A stretch of DNA of 64,000 nucleotides from Chondrosia reniformis (Eukaryota > Porifera > Demospongiae > Chondrillida > Chondrillidae): positions 1,488,001 to 1,552,000 of the forward strand of contig OX359201.1 of NCBI GenBank assembly GCA_947172415.1, read 5' to 3'. Position numbers and translations under genes: made by a program. Below are positions 36,501-51,500 of this stretch, one piece after another; position 1 is the first letter of the stretch; each line of letters opens with the position of its first letter. Below the pieces are notes generated by a model. The model had not been told where the DNA came from and did not search any database. It saw only the letters and a list, made by a program, of their open reading frames with translations.

Positions 36501-39500
36501 GAAAATGAATGTGAGGAGCTCTTTAATAATTTGAGACATCGTTTTCTGGAAGCTCTGTTGTCAACAGTTATTGGATCACTAGACAGTTTAAGAAAGAAAC
36601 TAAGTATTAGGTCAGTTGAATGTTAAATGTATGTAATATATCGTTTATACTGTACATCTACTTTGTATAAATTATTTCAGTTTCCACTTACTTTTTAAGT
36701 TAAGTGTATACATGTTGGTGTATAACTTGTATTCAGCATTTTTTTCACATATCGGTGTCAGATTAAGAGGTGCTATGTTCTGTAGCACACCCTCTGAGTT
36801 TGAATTTATATTAACCTCACTCTTTTTGGGGAGGCCTTACCCCTAAATTTATCCTTTCCATTACACTCCCTGGTAACTTAACACTCTTTAGAATTTCTAG
36901 ATCTGTCCCTACACATGCATATACGTACATAGTAACCATGTATAATTGGGAACATTGATTTAACTGTGAATAGTGTATACATAAGCTAAGGCCAATGTAT
37001 TATGTTATATTTTTAGAGAAATAATCAAATGATGTCCATTGCTCTTTTGCATCCCTCTTACTCAGTCCATCCTCTAGAGGATTGTTCTCTATTACATCTG
37101 AAGAGGACATTGGTGCAGTGAATGGCTTGGCTGTCTTTTCTGCTGAGCTTGCCCTTTCACTGCCAAATATTGTAAGCACTTGTAACATCATACCTGTATA
37201 TTTTATACGTATATAAGGGCTATACACACATACGTATATATATACATATAGTATACTTAATATATGAAATAGTATACTTAATATATGAAATAGTCAAATC
37301 AGCTGCTAAGATTCCTATAGAGATAATAAATATATGTGTAGCTCAGTGCAGAAGAAGATGAAGAGGGAGAAAACTCTTGTATCCTCATATATATCCATCC
37401 AAAGCTCTCACTAGGTTTAATTCCCTATAGGCCTTTTACTCTACCGTACGTAGATGTAGCATGTTGAAAGATGGTGTGTGGTAGATTATTCATGTAATTT
37501 AATTGTATTGAATAGGTTGTCCAGCCATCTTTGGAAGAGATTCAATCTGCCATTAATGAGGCTGTAAATGAAGTGATTAATATTGGCAAATGTGTCACAG
37601 CCTGGAAAAACTATGAGCCTCAGAATGCTGAAATCTTCCTCATGACTCCGAGGAGTGAGGCTTCCTCACATGCAACACCTAACCTTACAGGTACGTATAT
37701 GTGTATATATACATACATACATAAGCAAGTATACGTATATACCTAATCTGCTAGTGTATTGATAGCACAGGAACATTTGAGGGGAATATAGATGTTGTTG
37801 CAGATCAAAAAGCTCCTCCATGGTTTTGTGGTTTAATTAGCAACATGTGTGCTATATTACTGCATTTACAATTTTGTGTTGTAATGGAATCTTTGAAATA
37901 GCGAAATTTATTCCCTTTGAAAATTTCTGGCTATACGCATATAGTATAGCTGTACATTATTATATACGTAGACATCTTTTCCTTGTATACGCATGTATTA
38001 CAAAGATGCCTACTCTGTAGTCCTTGAATTTGGTTTGTATGTTTCAATTTCAAATGCAGATCAGCCAAAATCTCAAATAAATGACGGAACATTTTATCGC
38101 TATGTCAGAGATTGTAAGGAGGTCCATAAGCTCTATCAGACACTCTCCTCTGTTGTGCTTACCAGCAGACAGGAGCTGAATGGTGTACTCACTCAATATC
38201 AAACATTCCAGAACCTCTACACAGTTGACAGAGATATCACCATCAAGGTCAATCACACGCAGGCATATTATACACAGAACCGTAGAAACAATATATTAGT
38301 TGGATCTCTGATTATCAGCTTGTTTGATAATATGAAATCACCAGTAAATAAGTGTAAACGGTGACTAAATACTTACTTTCTAGTATAAGTGGAGAAACAT
38401 GAATGTAGCATTGCTGTAGTAGTTGTAGCTCAATGGCAAGAGCACTGGTGGTCATAACCAGCTGCATGTACTGGGTTCAATACCCAGCAATTGCTTCTTT
38501 TGTGTTTTGCCTTCCTCATGATGTTTGAAAAGGATTTGTTGTGATATTTGATTATCATTTCAGTTATTCATGGACATGAGTGCAAAATATACGTATATAG
38601 CCATATATACTGCGCCAATACATGATCATATGTACGTAGTTATGCACCGCTACATATTTTACTCTTTATGTCAGGAATGTCACTTACATTTTGCTACATA
38701 ACTCATTCTCATGCGTCCACTGCTAAACCCTGACATTGTAATGATTATGTGTGTGTCCTTGAATACTACATTTTATAGGAATTCCTTGAACATTCTCCAC
38801 ACTTGTCAGAGTTTGAGATTGAGATTGACAATTACAATGTTGTTGAAGAATCTATTCAAAGCTTACCTCTTCAAAGACAGGTTGGACCAATATTGCTGTC
38901 TGCAGGTAACTGAAGCATACTGCACAATTAGGAATATACTTGCAAAACTTACCAAAATTGGAGGATCAAATCTGATAAAATCAAATTTTCCAAGCTACTT
39001 TGTACATTCTGTATTTATATATTTTTGTGTATATATTCTATATTTCTTATAATGAGATTGATAATCTATAATGATAATTGCTGTTAATCTGTTATCTAGA
39101 ATACAATCAAAGTTATAAGTAAAGCACTTCATAATAATAATTAATGGACCGTCATTGAGTATATACAGTATGTATGTACTATCGTAATATTTAGTACTTG
39201 CATCAACTGTACTGTGCATATAAATTCTATAGAACCTCTAAAGTTAGCCCTGACAGTTGAAGCTCAAGCTTGGAAACAGGCATATGGAAGAAGTTTAAAT
39301 TCACACTACAAGGCTAGCATGGATAAGATTGTTCACTTTCTGAATGAATATCAGAAGAAACTACAGCGTCCCATTCAGGACCTTGAGGATGTTAGAATGA
39401 TGATGGCTGCTCTTCAGGAAGTCAGAGAGACAGAAATAAACATTGACATGGATCTTGTTCCAATAGAGGTTTGCCAGTTTTATACATATACGTATGTAGT

Positions 39501-42500
39501 ATTTAGAGATATACCATATAGCCGGAAAATTTGACAGGGATTTTAATTTGACGGTTTAGAGGTCTCATGGATTACCACCAAATTTAAATCCATCAATATT
39601 TACGTTTGCATAAAATAAAGAATAAAGTTACAACTGGCTACTATGATAACCAGACTACACAGCCATTATTGAAGGGGTGCGTGATGTCACAGCCTTGAGT
39701 TGCAACACCATCAAATTTAATGAATTTTAGAAACCCAGTTTGAAGGCAAACTGTCAAAATTGAATGCCATCAAATTTCCTGGCTATATAATATATACTGT
39801 ATATAGTGTCAGAAAAAATATGATTATCTGTAAAATATCTAGTGAACTTTACCAGTGCACCCCAAATAGGGTGTTTAGTCACTCTGTCATTTTCTAGGAA
39901 TGCTACAGTTTCCTGCAGAGGTGCAACATCACTGTCTCTAGGGATGAAATGGAACAAGTGGACTCCCTGCGATACTCATTTAGGAATGTCATGACTCTAG
40001 CTGTAAGTATTGCAACAATAATCATATCAATTAAATACATATACATTGACTTATCTATTTATTTCTGAGGTGTATAATATTTTCTTGGTTATGATGATGT
40101 ATGCATATGTGTTGTATCTTCAATTTAATTTCAAAGTTTAGTTATTTTATTTAGACTAAAGCTCAAAACTTACTGGTCGACATCCAAGATCAGTTCAGAA
40201 CTAATCTCTTGAATGCAGTGGTTGAGTTCACACATGATCTGTCAACATTTCAAGAAGATTATCAACAGGTATGTAATGTGCTTGGCTACATTTATACGTA
40301 TATACGTAGATCCTATATATTATATGTAATAGTTAAACACTCCGCCCCTAGGCTTTTCTTGCACTTCACTGTGACTGGCCTTCGTCACGATATCCCGCCA
40401 AAAACTCAGTAAACGCCTATAAGCTTGTGTTATCCCGAGAAAATGTGACTGTGCCTCTTATTAAGTTATGTACTTCAGTTGTGGAATATATTTTGCCTTG
40501 GTTGTCCTAGCAACGGAGTGTATGTATGTATTGTAGCTTTAGCTACAGTACGTATATCCATCCCATCATTTTAGCATCTATTCTATTCTACGTATTCCAT
40601 TTTTTATTCATGTATACATGAAAACTGTACGTAGATATGTAGTATACTTCATAGAAAACATACGTACATATCTTTCAATCTGTTAGGTTCAAAACATATA
40701 CAAATTTTCTTATAATAATTGTACAAAGAGCATGTATATATACGATGGATGTTTTCCATATCCAAAACACTATACCTATGTATTTACATACCTACCTATA
40801 TTTACACAAATATAATATCTAAAACTATACCTGTCCACAACCGAACCATATTATATCATCTTGTGTATTTAGAGTGGACCAATGGTCCCTGGGTTGGATC
40901 CAGGAGAGGCTAACGAACGTCTATCAATATTTATGGCCAAGTTTGATGAGCTGTGGAGAAGATACGAGACTTGCTCAGGTGGAGAAAAACTGTTTGGCCT
41001 TGCAGTGAATGATTACCCAGAAATCAACCAATCAAAAAAAGAACTGAATCTTCTGCAGAAGCTATATGGCTTATATACCCAAGTTAATTCCACTATAGAT
41101 AGTTATTATGACCTACTGTGGTCTGATGTGGACATTGAAAAGATTAACAATGACTTGGTGGAATTTCAAAATAGGTGAATCATTATGTACTTCACATAAA
41201 ACTAAGATATGTCTATACTCCACTAAATCCATACAATAGCTGTTGTATATACATCTATATATAAACTATCTACCTATCTTTACAATTATGTCTCTCTTTC
41301 ACACACACATTATAAGTATACGTATGCGTATATTATACTTCTTTTAGTGAATTTTACTGCTGAGGATACGTATTTACATGCATAGTTACACATGCATGTA
41401 TGTAGGTGTCGTAAACTCCCCAAAGCCTTAAAGGAATGGAAAGCTTTTAATGATCTGAAGCAGAAAATTGATGACTTTAACGAATGTTGCCCCCTTTTGG
41501 AACTAATGGCCAATAAAGCGATGAAGGAAAGACACTGGGAAAGACTAGCAAACACTACTGGACATACCTTTGATGTTGAATCGGAAACCTTCTGTCTAAG
41601 GAACATAATGGAGGCTCCTTTACTCCCCCACAAGGAAGACATTGAGGACATCTGTATAAGTGCTGTGAAGGAGAGGGACATTGAAGCCAAGCTGAAGCAG
41701 GTGATAGCTGATTGGTCTGTGCAGAGCTTTTCCTTTGCTCCATTTAAAACTAGAGGGGAGCTACTGTTGAAAGGTTCTGAAACATCAGAAATAGTGTCAC
41801 TAATGGAAGACTCACTAATGGTATTAGGATCACTCATGTCTAACAGGTGTGTATGTATATACGTAGAAGATGTTATAATAATATGAATTATCAAAGTGAT
41901 AATCAAACCACAATATACATATAATGTATTAGGTTTTTGGTTACTTGATTGTCATTTAAAAATGCCATCAATTCTTTTATTTTAGGTACAATGCTCCTTT
42001 CAAGAAAGACATAGCATCTTGGGTTCAGAAATTGTCAAATTCTTCAGATATCATTGAAAACTGGATGACAGTTCAGAACTTATGGGTTTACTTGGAAGCT
42101 GTGTTTGTAGGTGGGGATATTGCAAAGCAGTTACCAAAGGTAAGGAATGGTATTTCTGAATTTGTTATCTTTCTAATTTGGATTTCTGTATTATGTATAT
42201 AAACAATAATGTACTTGGGCAAAACATATATATACAGTAGATTGCTTGAATGTATCTGTATATGATACGTATAAGATCAACCTATTTTGACATATATTAA
42301 TTAAGTTAAGGAAGAGTAAGTAATATATATCTTTTAAATAGCTTTTTGTAATATAACTTTTAACTATTTAGGAAGCTAAACGTTTTGCTGGTATTGACAA
42401 ATCTTGGCAGAAGATAATGCAGAGAGCTCATGAAATTCCCAATGTTGTTCAATGTTGTGTGGGTGATGAGACACTAGGTCAACTCCTCCCCCACCTCCTC

Positions 42501-45500
42501 GAACAGCTGGAACTTTGCCAAAAGTCACTAACTGGTTATCTGGAGAAGAAAAGATTGGTATTTCCTCGTTTCTTCTTTGTCTCTGATCCAGCGCTACTAG
42601 AAATTCTTGGGCAAGCCAGTGATTCACATACTATACAGGTCAAATATTTTCTTATGTATTGTATATACCTACTAAATTACAGTAAGATATCATTTTTCCT
42701 AAAATGTCAAATATTTACACTTGTATATATAAGTGATATATAGAAATAATTCCTGGGATCTTGTATGATATGATACTGCTATCATATCATATCCTTTGCA
42801 CAGGCTAAGTACAGTTAACTCCTCACTCACATGTACATATAGTACATCTATAGTAATAAATGTGCAAAGGCTATATAATTTCATCAGTATAATTATAATT
42901 CTAAAGTTAGAAAATAAAAAAAACCTTTAAATGACATAAGTACATATACTACATATATACATATATTCCTTATTTTAAATACACATTATTATAATTTCAG
43001 CAGTTAGTTTACCATTTGAACCTTGATTTATGCTATTATTACTCACCATGTTATCACGGTTGTGCAGGCTCATCTTTTGGGAATTTTTGACAATGTCAAG
43101 TCTGTTGTGTTTCATGAAAAGGAATATGACCGTATTTTAGCCATATCATCACGAGAGGAGGAAACAGTAGATCTGGAGAACCCTGTACTAGCACAAGGAA
43201 ATGTAGAGAGCTGGTTGGGATGTCTGCTGAATGAGGCAATGTCGTCCCTACACGGTGTAATCAGACAGGCTTCTGCTGCCATACAGTCACCTTCATTTCA
43301 GATGCTAGAATTCCTTAACAGCTATCCAGCCCAGGTTGGTCTCCTCGGGCTGCAGATGTTTTGGACTAGAGATGCTGAAGAAGCCTTGTCCAAAGCCAGG
43401 CAAGACAAGAAGGTGATGAGTACCACCAACACTTACTTTCTTGATATTCTTAACTCTCTCATCGAAGTCACCACACAAGACCTCACTAAAGTGGAGAGGG
43501 TCAAGTTTGAGACCATGATTACCATTCATGTACATCAGAGGGACATCTTTAATGATTTAGTCCGCATGCACATCAAAAGCCCTGCCGATTTTGAGTGGCT
43601 GAAACAGAGTAGATTCTACTTCAATGAAGAACAAGATAAAACTATTATTTCCATCACTGATGTAAACTTTATTTATCAAAATGAGTTTCTTGGCTGCACT
43701 GACAGACTTGTCATTACACCTTTAACAGATAGGTGTTACATTACCCTAGCTCAAGCTTTGGGGATGTCCCTAGGGGGAGCCCCAGCAGGACCTGCTGGAA
43801 CTGGCAAGACAGAGACCACTAAAGACATGGGAAAAGCTCTTGGAAAGTATGTGGTTGTGTTCAACTGTTCAGACCAGATGGACTATCGTGGCTTGGGGCG
43901 CATTTATAAGGGGCTAGCACAATCTGGTAGTTGGGGCTGCTTTGATGAGTTCAACAGAATTGAGCTTCCAGTACTGTCAGTAGCTGCTCAACAGATCCAC
44001 ATAGTGCTTCAGTGCAAGAAGGAGAGAAAGCCACAATTTGTGTTTACAGATGGCGATATAGTTGATATGAACCCAGAGTTTGGCATCTTTCTGACCATGG
44101 TACGTACAGTATGTCACCTTATATATACGTATGTCAAGGTAAAGTTCTATTAATCATACAGGGCTGTTGGAAGCAATTAAGAAGTGGTATATACAGCCAA
44201 TATAGCTAAAGAATGTATAAGTGTAGAAATGTCATGAGCAACATTTACATATGTATATATATATAGAAAAATCATTTATAGACATCTGTAGGCTAAAAAA
44301 CGTGTTACACCCATGCCATACCAGTCCCATCTCAGATGGCCTTTCTCATATACGTACATGTTTTAAACATAACATTGAAGATAAGGTACGTACATACTCT
44401 TCCTATGTCATTGACCTATAGAACCCTGGCTATGCTGGTAGACAGGAACTTCCTGAGAATTTAAAGGTTCAATTCAGGACTGTTGCTATGATGGTCCCAG
44501 ACAGGCAAATCATCATGAGAGTCAAGCTAGCCAGCTGTGGATTCCTAGAGAATATCATTTTGGCTAGGAAATTTTTTACATTGTATAAATTGTGTGAAGA
44601 ACAGTTATCAAAACAGGTTCACTATGACTTTGGTCTGAGAAACATTCTGTCTGTGCTGAGAACCCTCGGGGCCACCAAGCGGTCTAACCCAGGGGACAGT
44701 GAGAGCAAGATTGTGATGAGAGTGCTAAGAGACATGAACATCTCCAAGCTGGTGGATGAAGATGAGCCACTGTTCTTGAGCCTCATCAACGACCTGTTTC
44801 CTGGTATTGTGCTGGACAAAGCAGGATATCCTGATTTGGAAGCTGCCATAGACAAACAGGTACATGTATACCGTATAGCCGGAAATATAGCGGGAAGAAT
44901 ATTTGGCCCATTTTGGACTGGTTTAATATTTTAGTGGCTACCTTGCCCACCTTATAATTATATACGTCATAATGGATTACATGACTATGATTCAATAATA
45001 TTGGCAGATCATAATTCATGTGAAAATCACCCATTCCCTGCCAATATTTCTGGCTATACGGTATTATGTATACATCCTGGATACACAGCTGCATTTTAAA
45101 AGATAAGACTTTTGTGAATCCTTTTATTACTGATGATTGATACTGTGACCACATAGTATACGTATGTACCTTATTGTTATACTTATCTAGGTCATGGAAG
45201 CTGGATTGATCAACCATCCCTCATGGACTCTTAAGCTAATCCAGCTCTATGAGACACAGCGTGTGCGTCATGGTATGATGGTGCTGGGTCCCAGTGGAGC
45301 TGGGAAGACCTGCTGTATCAACATTATGATGAAGGCTATGACAGATATAGGTAGTCCTCATAAGGAAATGAGAATGAACCCTAAAGCCATTACTGGTAAG
45401 CTCATATATATACATACATATGTATGTACACATGTACAATTGTATATATATATATATATATGTCCTCAATATACGTTAATAAAAAATTAAATACAAGTGA

Positions 45501-48500
45501 TTGTTAGATGCATTATATATATTCATTAGATTATAGTACATGTACAGCTACACAGCAAGTCTAATACACATGTATATAATTTTTTATTTGACAATCATTT
45601 CAAAATTCACTGTTATTCATAGATACAGATGAGGAAAGCTTTCAATTTCTCAACAGCTAGGTAGACTATTAGATTCTTTCTTAATCTTGTGTGCTAATTA
45701 GTCTTTAAATATTATGTTGTTAGATACATGCAGTTGTCATGCATATATACGTATATACGTAGTGGGTCCACCATATTGAATATTATATATATGCCTGCAG
45801 CACCACAGATGTTTGGTAGACTAGATGTGGCTACTAATGACTGGACTGATGGCATCTTTTCAACACTGTGGAGGCGTACTCACAAAACTAAAAAGGGAGA
45901 TCATGTCTGGCTGGTTCTGGATGGTCCTGTCGATGCTATTTGGATTGAGAACCTGAACAGTGTGTTGGATGACAACAAGACCCTGACGTTGGCTAATGGT
46001 GATCGTATTCCCATGGCACCAAACTGTAAGATAGTGTTTGAGCCTCACAATATTGACAATGCCTCCCCTGCTACCGTCTCAAGGAATGGAATGGTGTACA
46101 TGAGTTCTTCAGCCTTGGACTGGAGACCCATTCTAAAGGTATGTAAGTTTGTAACCTACATATATATTTTCGTTCAATTTTTGTATACAGATTGAGTTAT
46201 CATATAATGACATGTACAATCACTAGACTTAGAGACCAAAATCTGATATAATCTAAGTCCTAGCCTTTATAATAGAATAAGAATTTCTTCTAACTTTGGT
46301 AATGGCCTAGCCTTTATACTACACACACATAGGGTGTACTACAATTCTCTTCTAGTTGCTTATATAGTTATATGTGCATTACTATATATTTATTTCTCAT
46401 GCTGCTGATAGGGATGGCTCACTACGCGTTCAGATCACGAAAGTTCCATTCTGTGGGATCTGTTTGATAAAACATTTGAATCTGTCTATACGTTTGTGAA
46501 AGTCAAGTTAGAAACCAAAATGGATGTTCTGGAATGCAATTATATTAAGCAGGTATGTACGAGCTTGGCTATATATTGTACTTTCATTTCATATACTATT
46601 ATCCTTTACCATAGGTTTATACTCTATATACGTACGTACATACATTAAACACTCATATGATTCTCATCTCTCTGGTCTCTACATTTTGGCTCTATTTATG
46701 ATAGGCAATAGATCTACTAACAGGACTGATCTCTCCAGATCCTGATAATGAAGAACATCACACTCACAGCAATCATCTAAAGCTCTCTGATAAGCACCTG
46801 GAGAGACTCTATGTCTTTAGCCTCATGTGGAGTGTTGGGGCTCTTCTAGAACTTGAAGACAGAGCCAAAATGGAAGGCTTTCTGATAGAGAAGAAAGAAC
46901 TAAATCTACCTCCAATCAAGGAGGGACAGACCATGTTTGAATATGTTGTGGACAAGGATGGTAATTGGGAGCACTGGTCCTCCAGAGTACAGGAATATGA
47001 TTACCCAAAAGATTCAATTCCAGAATATGCTTCTATACTGGTACCCAATGTGGATAATGTCTGCACAACATTTCTGATTGATACCATAGCAAAACAACAC
47101 AAGGTATAAATTGTACACACATACGTACATATGTCCATATATAGTTGTTTACATAATACACTGTTTATATAACAGTGTACAGTATGTATATACGTACATA
47201 AAATTTAAGTAGCAACAGAAAATTCAACTAAGATAACAGAGACAGTTAATAAAGACAGTTCAAAAAGCATATCAAATAATTGACTGAATAGCATCTATAA
47301 GAATTGCATGCATGTGTCTAAAAATGCGAGAATGCGAATTTTCCTGCATTTTGACAAGCATTTACTTGTCACCTCTGTAATTCAGTATGTATACCAGTCC
47401 ACACAACCTAAGTTTTGCCACATTCTTTTAACCACAACATTTTATCTACACCCATAATTTGGATAAATTGCAATTTATTACACCTCACATTCAATTCCCG
47501 TTATACGGTATATACGTACAGTACGTAGGTATATATTTATTATGATTAACAACAACCTTTTATGGTAGGCTGTATTACTTATTGGTGAACAAGGAACTGC
47601 CAAAACTGTGATGATAAAAGGGTACACTTCTACTTATGACCCTGAGAAACATCTCTTCAAGAGCTTTAACTTTTCTTCTGCAACAGAACCAATGATGTTC
47701 CAAGTAAATAAACCATTTTTGATGGACAGTGTTCTTATGAATTGCTTTTTAATAATACAGTAAATATATACGTAGTTGAAGTAATTTTTGCAGGCATAAT
47801 ATTTCAATTGCTAGGAATTAACTATATATATATTTAGAAACAGAGCTTCCATATTGATGAGTATAAATATATATGTATTTACTCATGAGGTTACAAAGGT
47901 AATGGTCACTAATTTTAAGAGTATAGGACCTTTAATAACTTTCTTTTTGCTACTTTAACAGAGAACCATTGAGAGCTATGTTGACAAGAGAGTAGGCAGC
48001 ACTTATGGACCTCCTGCAGGGAAGAAGATGAGTGTCTTTGTGGATGACATTAACATGCCTGTTATCAATGAGTGGGGTGATCAGGTCACTAATGAAATTG
48101 TGCGACAAATGATGGAAATGAAGGGAATGTACAGCTTGGAAAAACCTGGAGACTTTACTACTATTGTAGACATTCAATTCTTAGCAGCAATGATTCATCC
48201 TGGTGGAGGAAGGAATGATATACCTAGCCGACTGAAGAGACAGTTCAGCATATTCAACTGCACACTTCCATCAAATGCCTCCATTGATAAGATCTTTGGT
48301 AAGAATGTCCATATTAATTTTCAACTGTATACGTACAGTATTTATGTGTACTATATATGTACATTTGCTTTACAGAGTATGTATATAATATATTACAGTA
48401 GGATCATTATAGTTAAGCTCAAGGGGAACCAAAAAGTTCTTAAAACGAATATTCACTCCATTGAATGTCCATTAAAGCTTGTGCTGGGGCTAGCAATGCA

Positions 48501-51500
48501 CTTCACTATACTAAGACATTCAATTTTGTTATAATGAGATTCTACTGTATATGTACAACTTGTTGTTATGTTATGATGCATATACTAGTTAAAATATAAA
48601 ATCCACTTAATGTGTATCTATGTACGTAGGTATCATTGGTTGTGGATACTTTTGTGTTGAACGTGGATTTTCTGAAGAACTTACAAAGACAGTTTCAGCT
48701 GTAGTGCCAGCTACAAGAAAGTTATGGCAAAAAACAAAGGTAATTATCAATTAGAGCAAATTATCTACATGTACGTACATATTGCTACACCATTTAGTGA
48801 ATGGTGTATTAGCATTGTATACATTTAGATACGTATAATGAATAAATAGTAATTTTACCTCTTAAATAAATTGCTTTAGACTAAAATGCTACCAACACCT
48901 GCCAAATTCCACTACATCTTTAATTTAAGAGATCTCTCTCGCATATGGGAAGGCATGCTGCACGTAGGAAGTGAAGAAGTCAACACACAAACAGCCATTT
49001 TAGCTCTTTGGGACCACGAATGTTGCAGAGTGATTGCAGACAGATTCACCAACCCAGAGGATTGGGCATGGTTCAATAAGACAATGAAGACAGTTATTAA
49101 TGAAGAATTGGGTCCTGAAGAAGTTTTGGAAGAGCCATACTTTGTTGACTTTTTGCGAGATGCACCTGAACCAACTGGAGATGAACCCGAGGATACTGAG
49201 CTGGAGGCTCCCAAGATCTATGAGCATGTTCCCTCACTCAACTTCCTTGCAGATAAACTAACACAGTTCATGCAGCAGTACAATGATATGGTTAGAGGTG
49301 GCCATATGGATCTGGTATTCTTCAAAGATGCCATGGTGCACTTGATAAAGATATCTCGCATCATACGAACAGATCGTGGAAATGCCTTGCTTGTAGGTGT
49401 GGGTGGTTCAGGGAAGCAAAGTTTGACCCGACTGGCATCCTTCATAGCTGGATACAAGACATTCCAAATCACACTTACTAGGTACTCTAGTGCATGCAAT
49501 ACAATACTGTGCATTGAGCTTTTAGATTTAGGGTGTTGTAATGGTATATTCCTTCCAATATACGTATATGCACACATATGTACGTATGACTTTGGTGACA
49601 TCATCCATTATATAACTTACATATTTATGCAATATACGTACATCATCTAAAGTCCCCACATCTCAATTATAAGCCACAGTCCCCTCATATTTCTTTTGAT
49701 TTCTACATACAGTACTGTATGTATACATTATGAACCTACATGCTTCATGAGCCTTATATACAAATTGTCTTGCTTACATATTTAGGACCTACAATATATC
49801 AAACTTGATTGATGATTTGAAAATGCTCTATCGCACTGCTGGTTTGGAAGGAAAAGGAGTGACTTTCATTTTCACTGACAATGAAATAAAAGATGAAGCA
49901 TTTCTGGAATATCTTAACAATGTCCTTTCATCTGGTGAAGTAAGCGGAAGCTAACAAATATGTATACTTGCTAATATCTACTTATATTTTGAATGTAAAC
50001 ACACATTTTATACATGTGGTACACATGAACTTGCACCATTTCGGAGTACACAGAGATATTTCATATATACTGTAAATCCCTTTATTTAAGCGGAACCAAA
50101 TGTTAGTGATATTGGATTTTACCCCTACATAGTGGAATTTAATATTAGCGACTTACAAAATGCATGGAAGTTTTGTTAATTAATTACGGTAATAAATCAT
50201 TACAATGTACTCCATTTAGTAGTAATACTATATTTAGCGAACTCTAATTTTAGTGATAAATGTTCGCTAATATAGCTAACTTTAAAAGCACACTAATAAT
50301 AAGGGATTTTCAGTAATCCATGCATACACTGCATACACTGGTGTATCATAATAAGAATTGATGATGTTCTGTATACGTTATTACATCACTCTTTTGATTT
50401 CAGGTTGCAAACCTATTTGCTCGAGATGAACTGGACGAAATAACAGGAAACCTATTTCCAATCATGAAGAAACAGTTTCCAAAGAGACCACCTACTCAGG
50501 AGAATCTATATGACTACTTCATATCAAGGGCCAGGAAGAACTTGCATGTTGTCCTGTGCTTCTCACCGGTTGGGGAGAAGTTTAGAAATAGAAGCTTAAA
50601 GTTTCCTGGCCTTATAAGTGGCTGTACAATGGATTGGTTCAGTCGTTGGCCAAAAGACGCATTGATTGCAGTAGCCAAGTATTACCTGGAATCCTATGAT
50701 ATCGTCTGTACTCCTGCAGTCAAACAGGAGGTGGTTCAAGCCATGGGAGTTTTCCATGACTTTGTGGCTGAAATATGCCTGCAGTATTTTGAGAGATATC
50801 GCAGATCCACCCACATCACGCCAAAGTCATATCTTTCCTTTCTGAGTGGGTACAAGGCAGTCTATGGAGACAATAAAGGTCACATTGGACAGCTGGCAGA
50901 TAGGATGAAAACAGGTCAGAATATACTCTCTAATTTGTGTGGAACTATTATACGTATACCTCATTGCCATAGGCGGGCATTATCCATCATAATTAGTTTA
51001 AATTACTGATTAAAGAGGATATTGAATATCTAAAGCAATTAATTTAAACAGGAAGTGAAGCTAATCACATTCATTTTCTTTATCTACCATATTAATCCTG
51101 GCTGCCCAAATGCCATGACATGGATTATTATATTATAATAGCCCATAGGCTAATAGGTTTACTAAAATTAGAATTAGTCCTCGCCTCTGGACTATACGTA
51201 TATAACTGTTACATATGTACGTATATCTATTAAATATTTACTGTATAACATTTATAACATTATACTTAGGTTTGGACAAATTGGTTGAGGCCAGTGAATC
51301 TGTAGCTGAACTGTCAAAGGAGCTAGTAGTGAAGGAGAAGGAGCTTGCTATAGCTTCAGAGAAAGCAGATAAAGTTTTGGCTGAAGTTGCTGTAAAAGCT
51401 CAGGCAGCAGAGAAGGTCAAGTCAGAAGTACAGAAAGTAAAGGACAGGGCACAGGCTTTGGTCGACGACATAGAAGCAGACAAAGCAATAGCAACTCAGA

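Larger units (their letters stand above)
27569..42638 (+). other. Dynein tail and start of linker, exons 1-23
   Basis: These exons code residues 1-1720. After exon 10 they are 35925-36044, 36333-36610, 37066-37171, 37516-37690, 38060-38247, 38779-38905, 39233-39468, 39898-40002, 40155-40268, 40873-41174, 41406-41846, 41986-42139 and 42372-42638. The C-terminal part ([18 protein letters not shown] and [16 protein letters not shown]) is the linker. Exon 13 uses the acceptor CTTACTCAG, since the earlier TTTTAG leads to stops; its end [12 protein letters not shown] fits the family. Confidence 0.9.

Noticed and set aside
37000-37227. Minus-strand 75-residue ORF
   Set aside because: It is the shadow of dynein exon 13, whose plus-strand frame fits the family and closes the phase.
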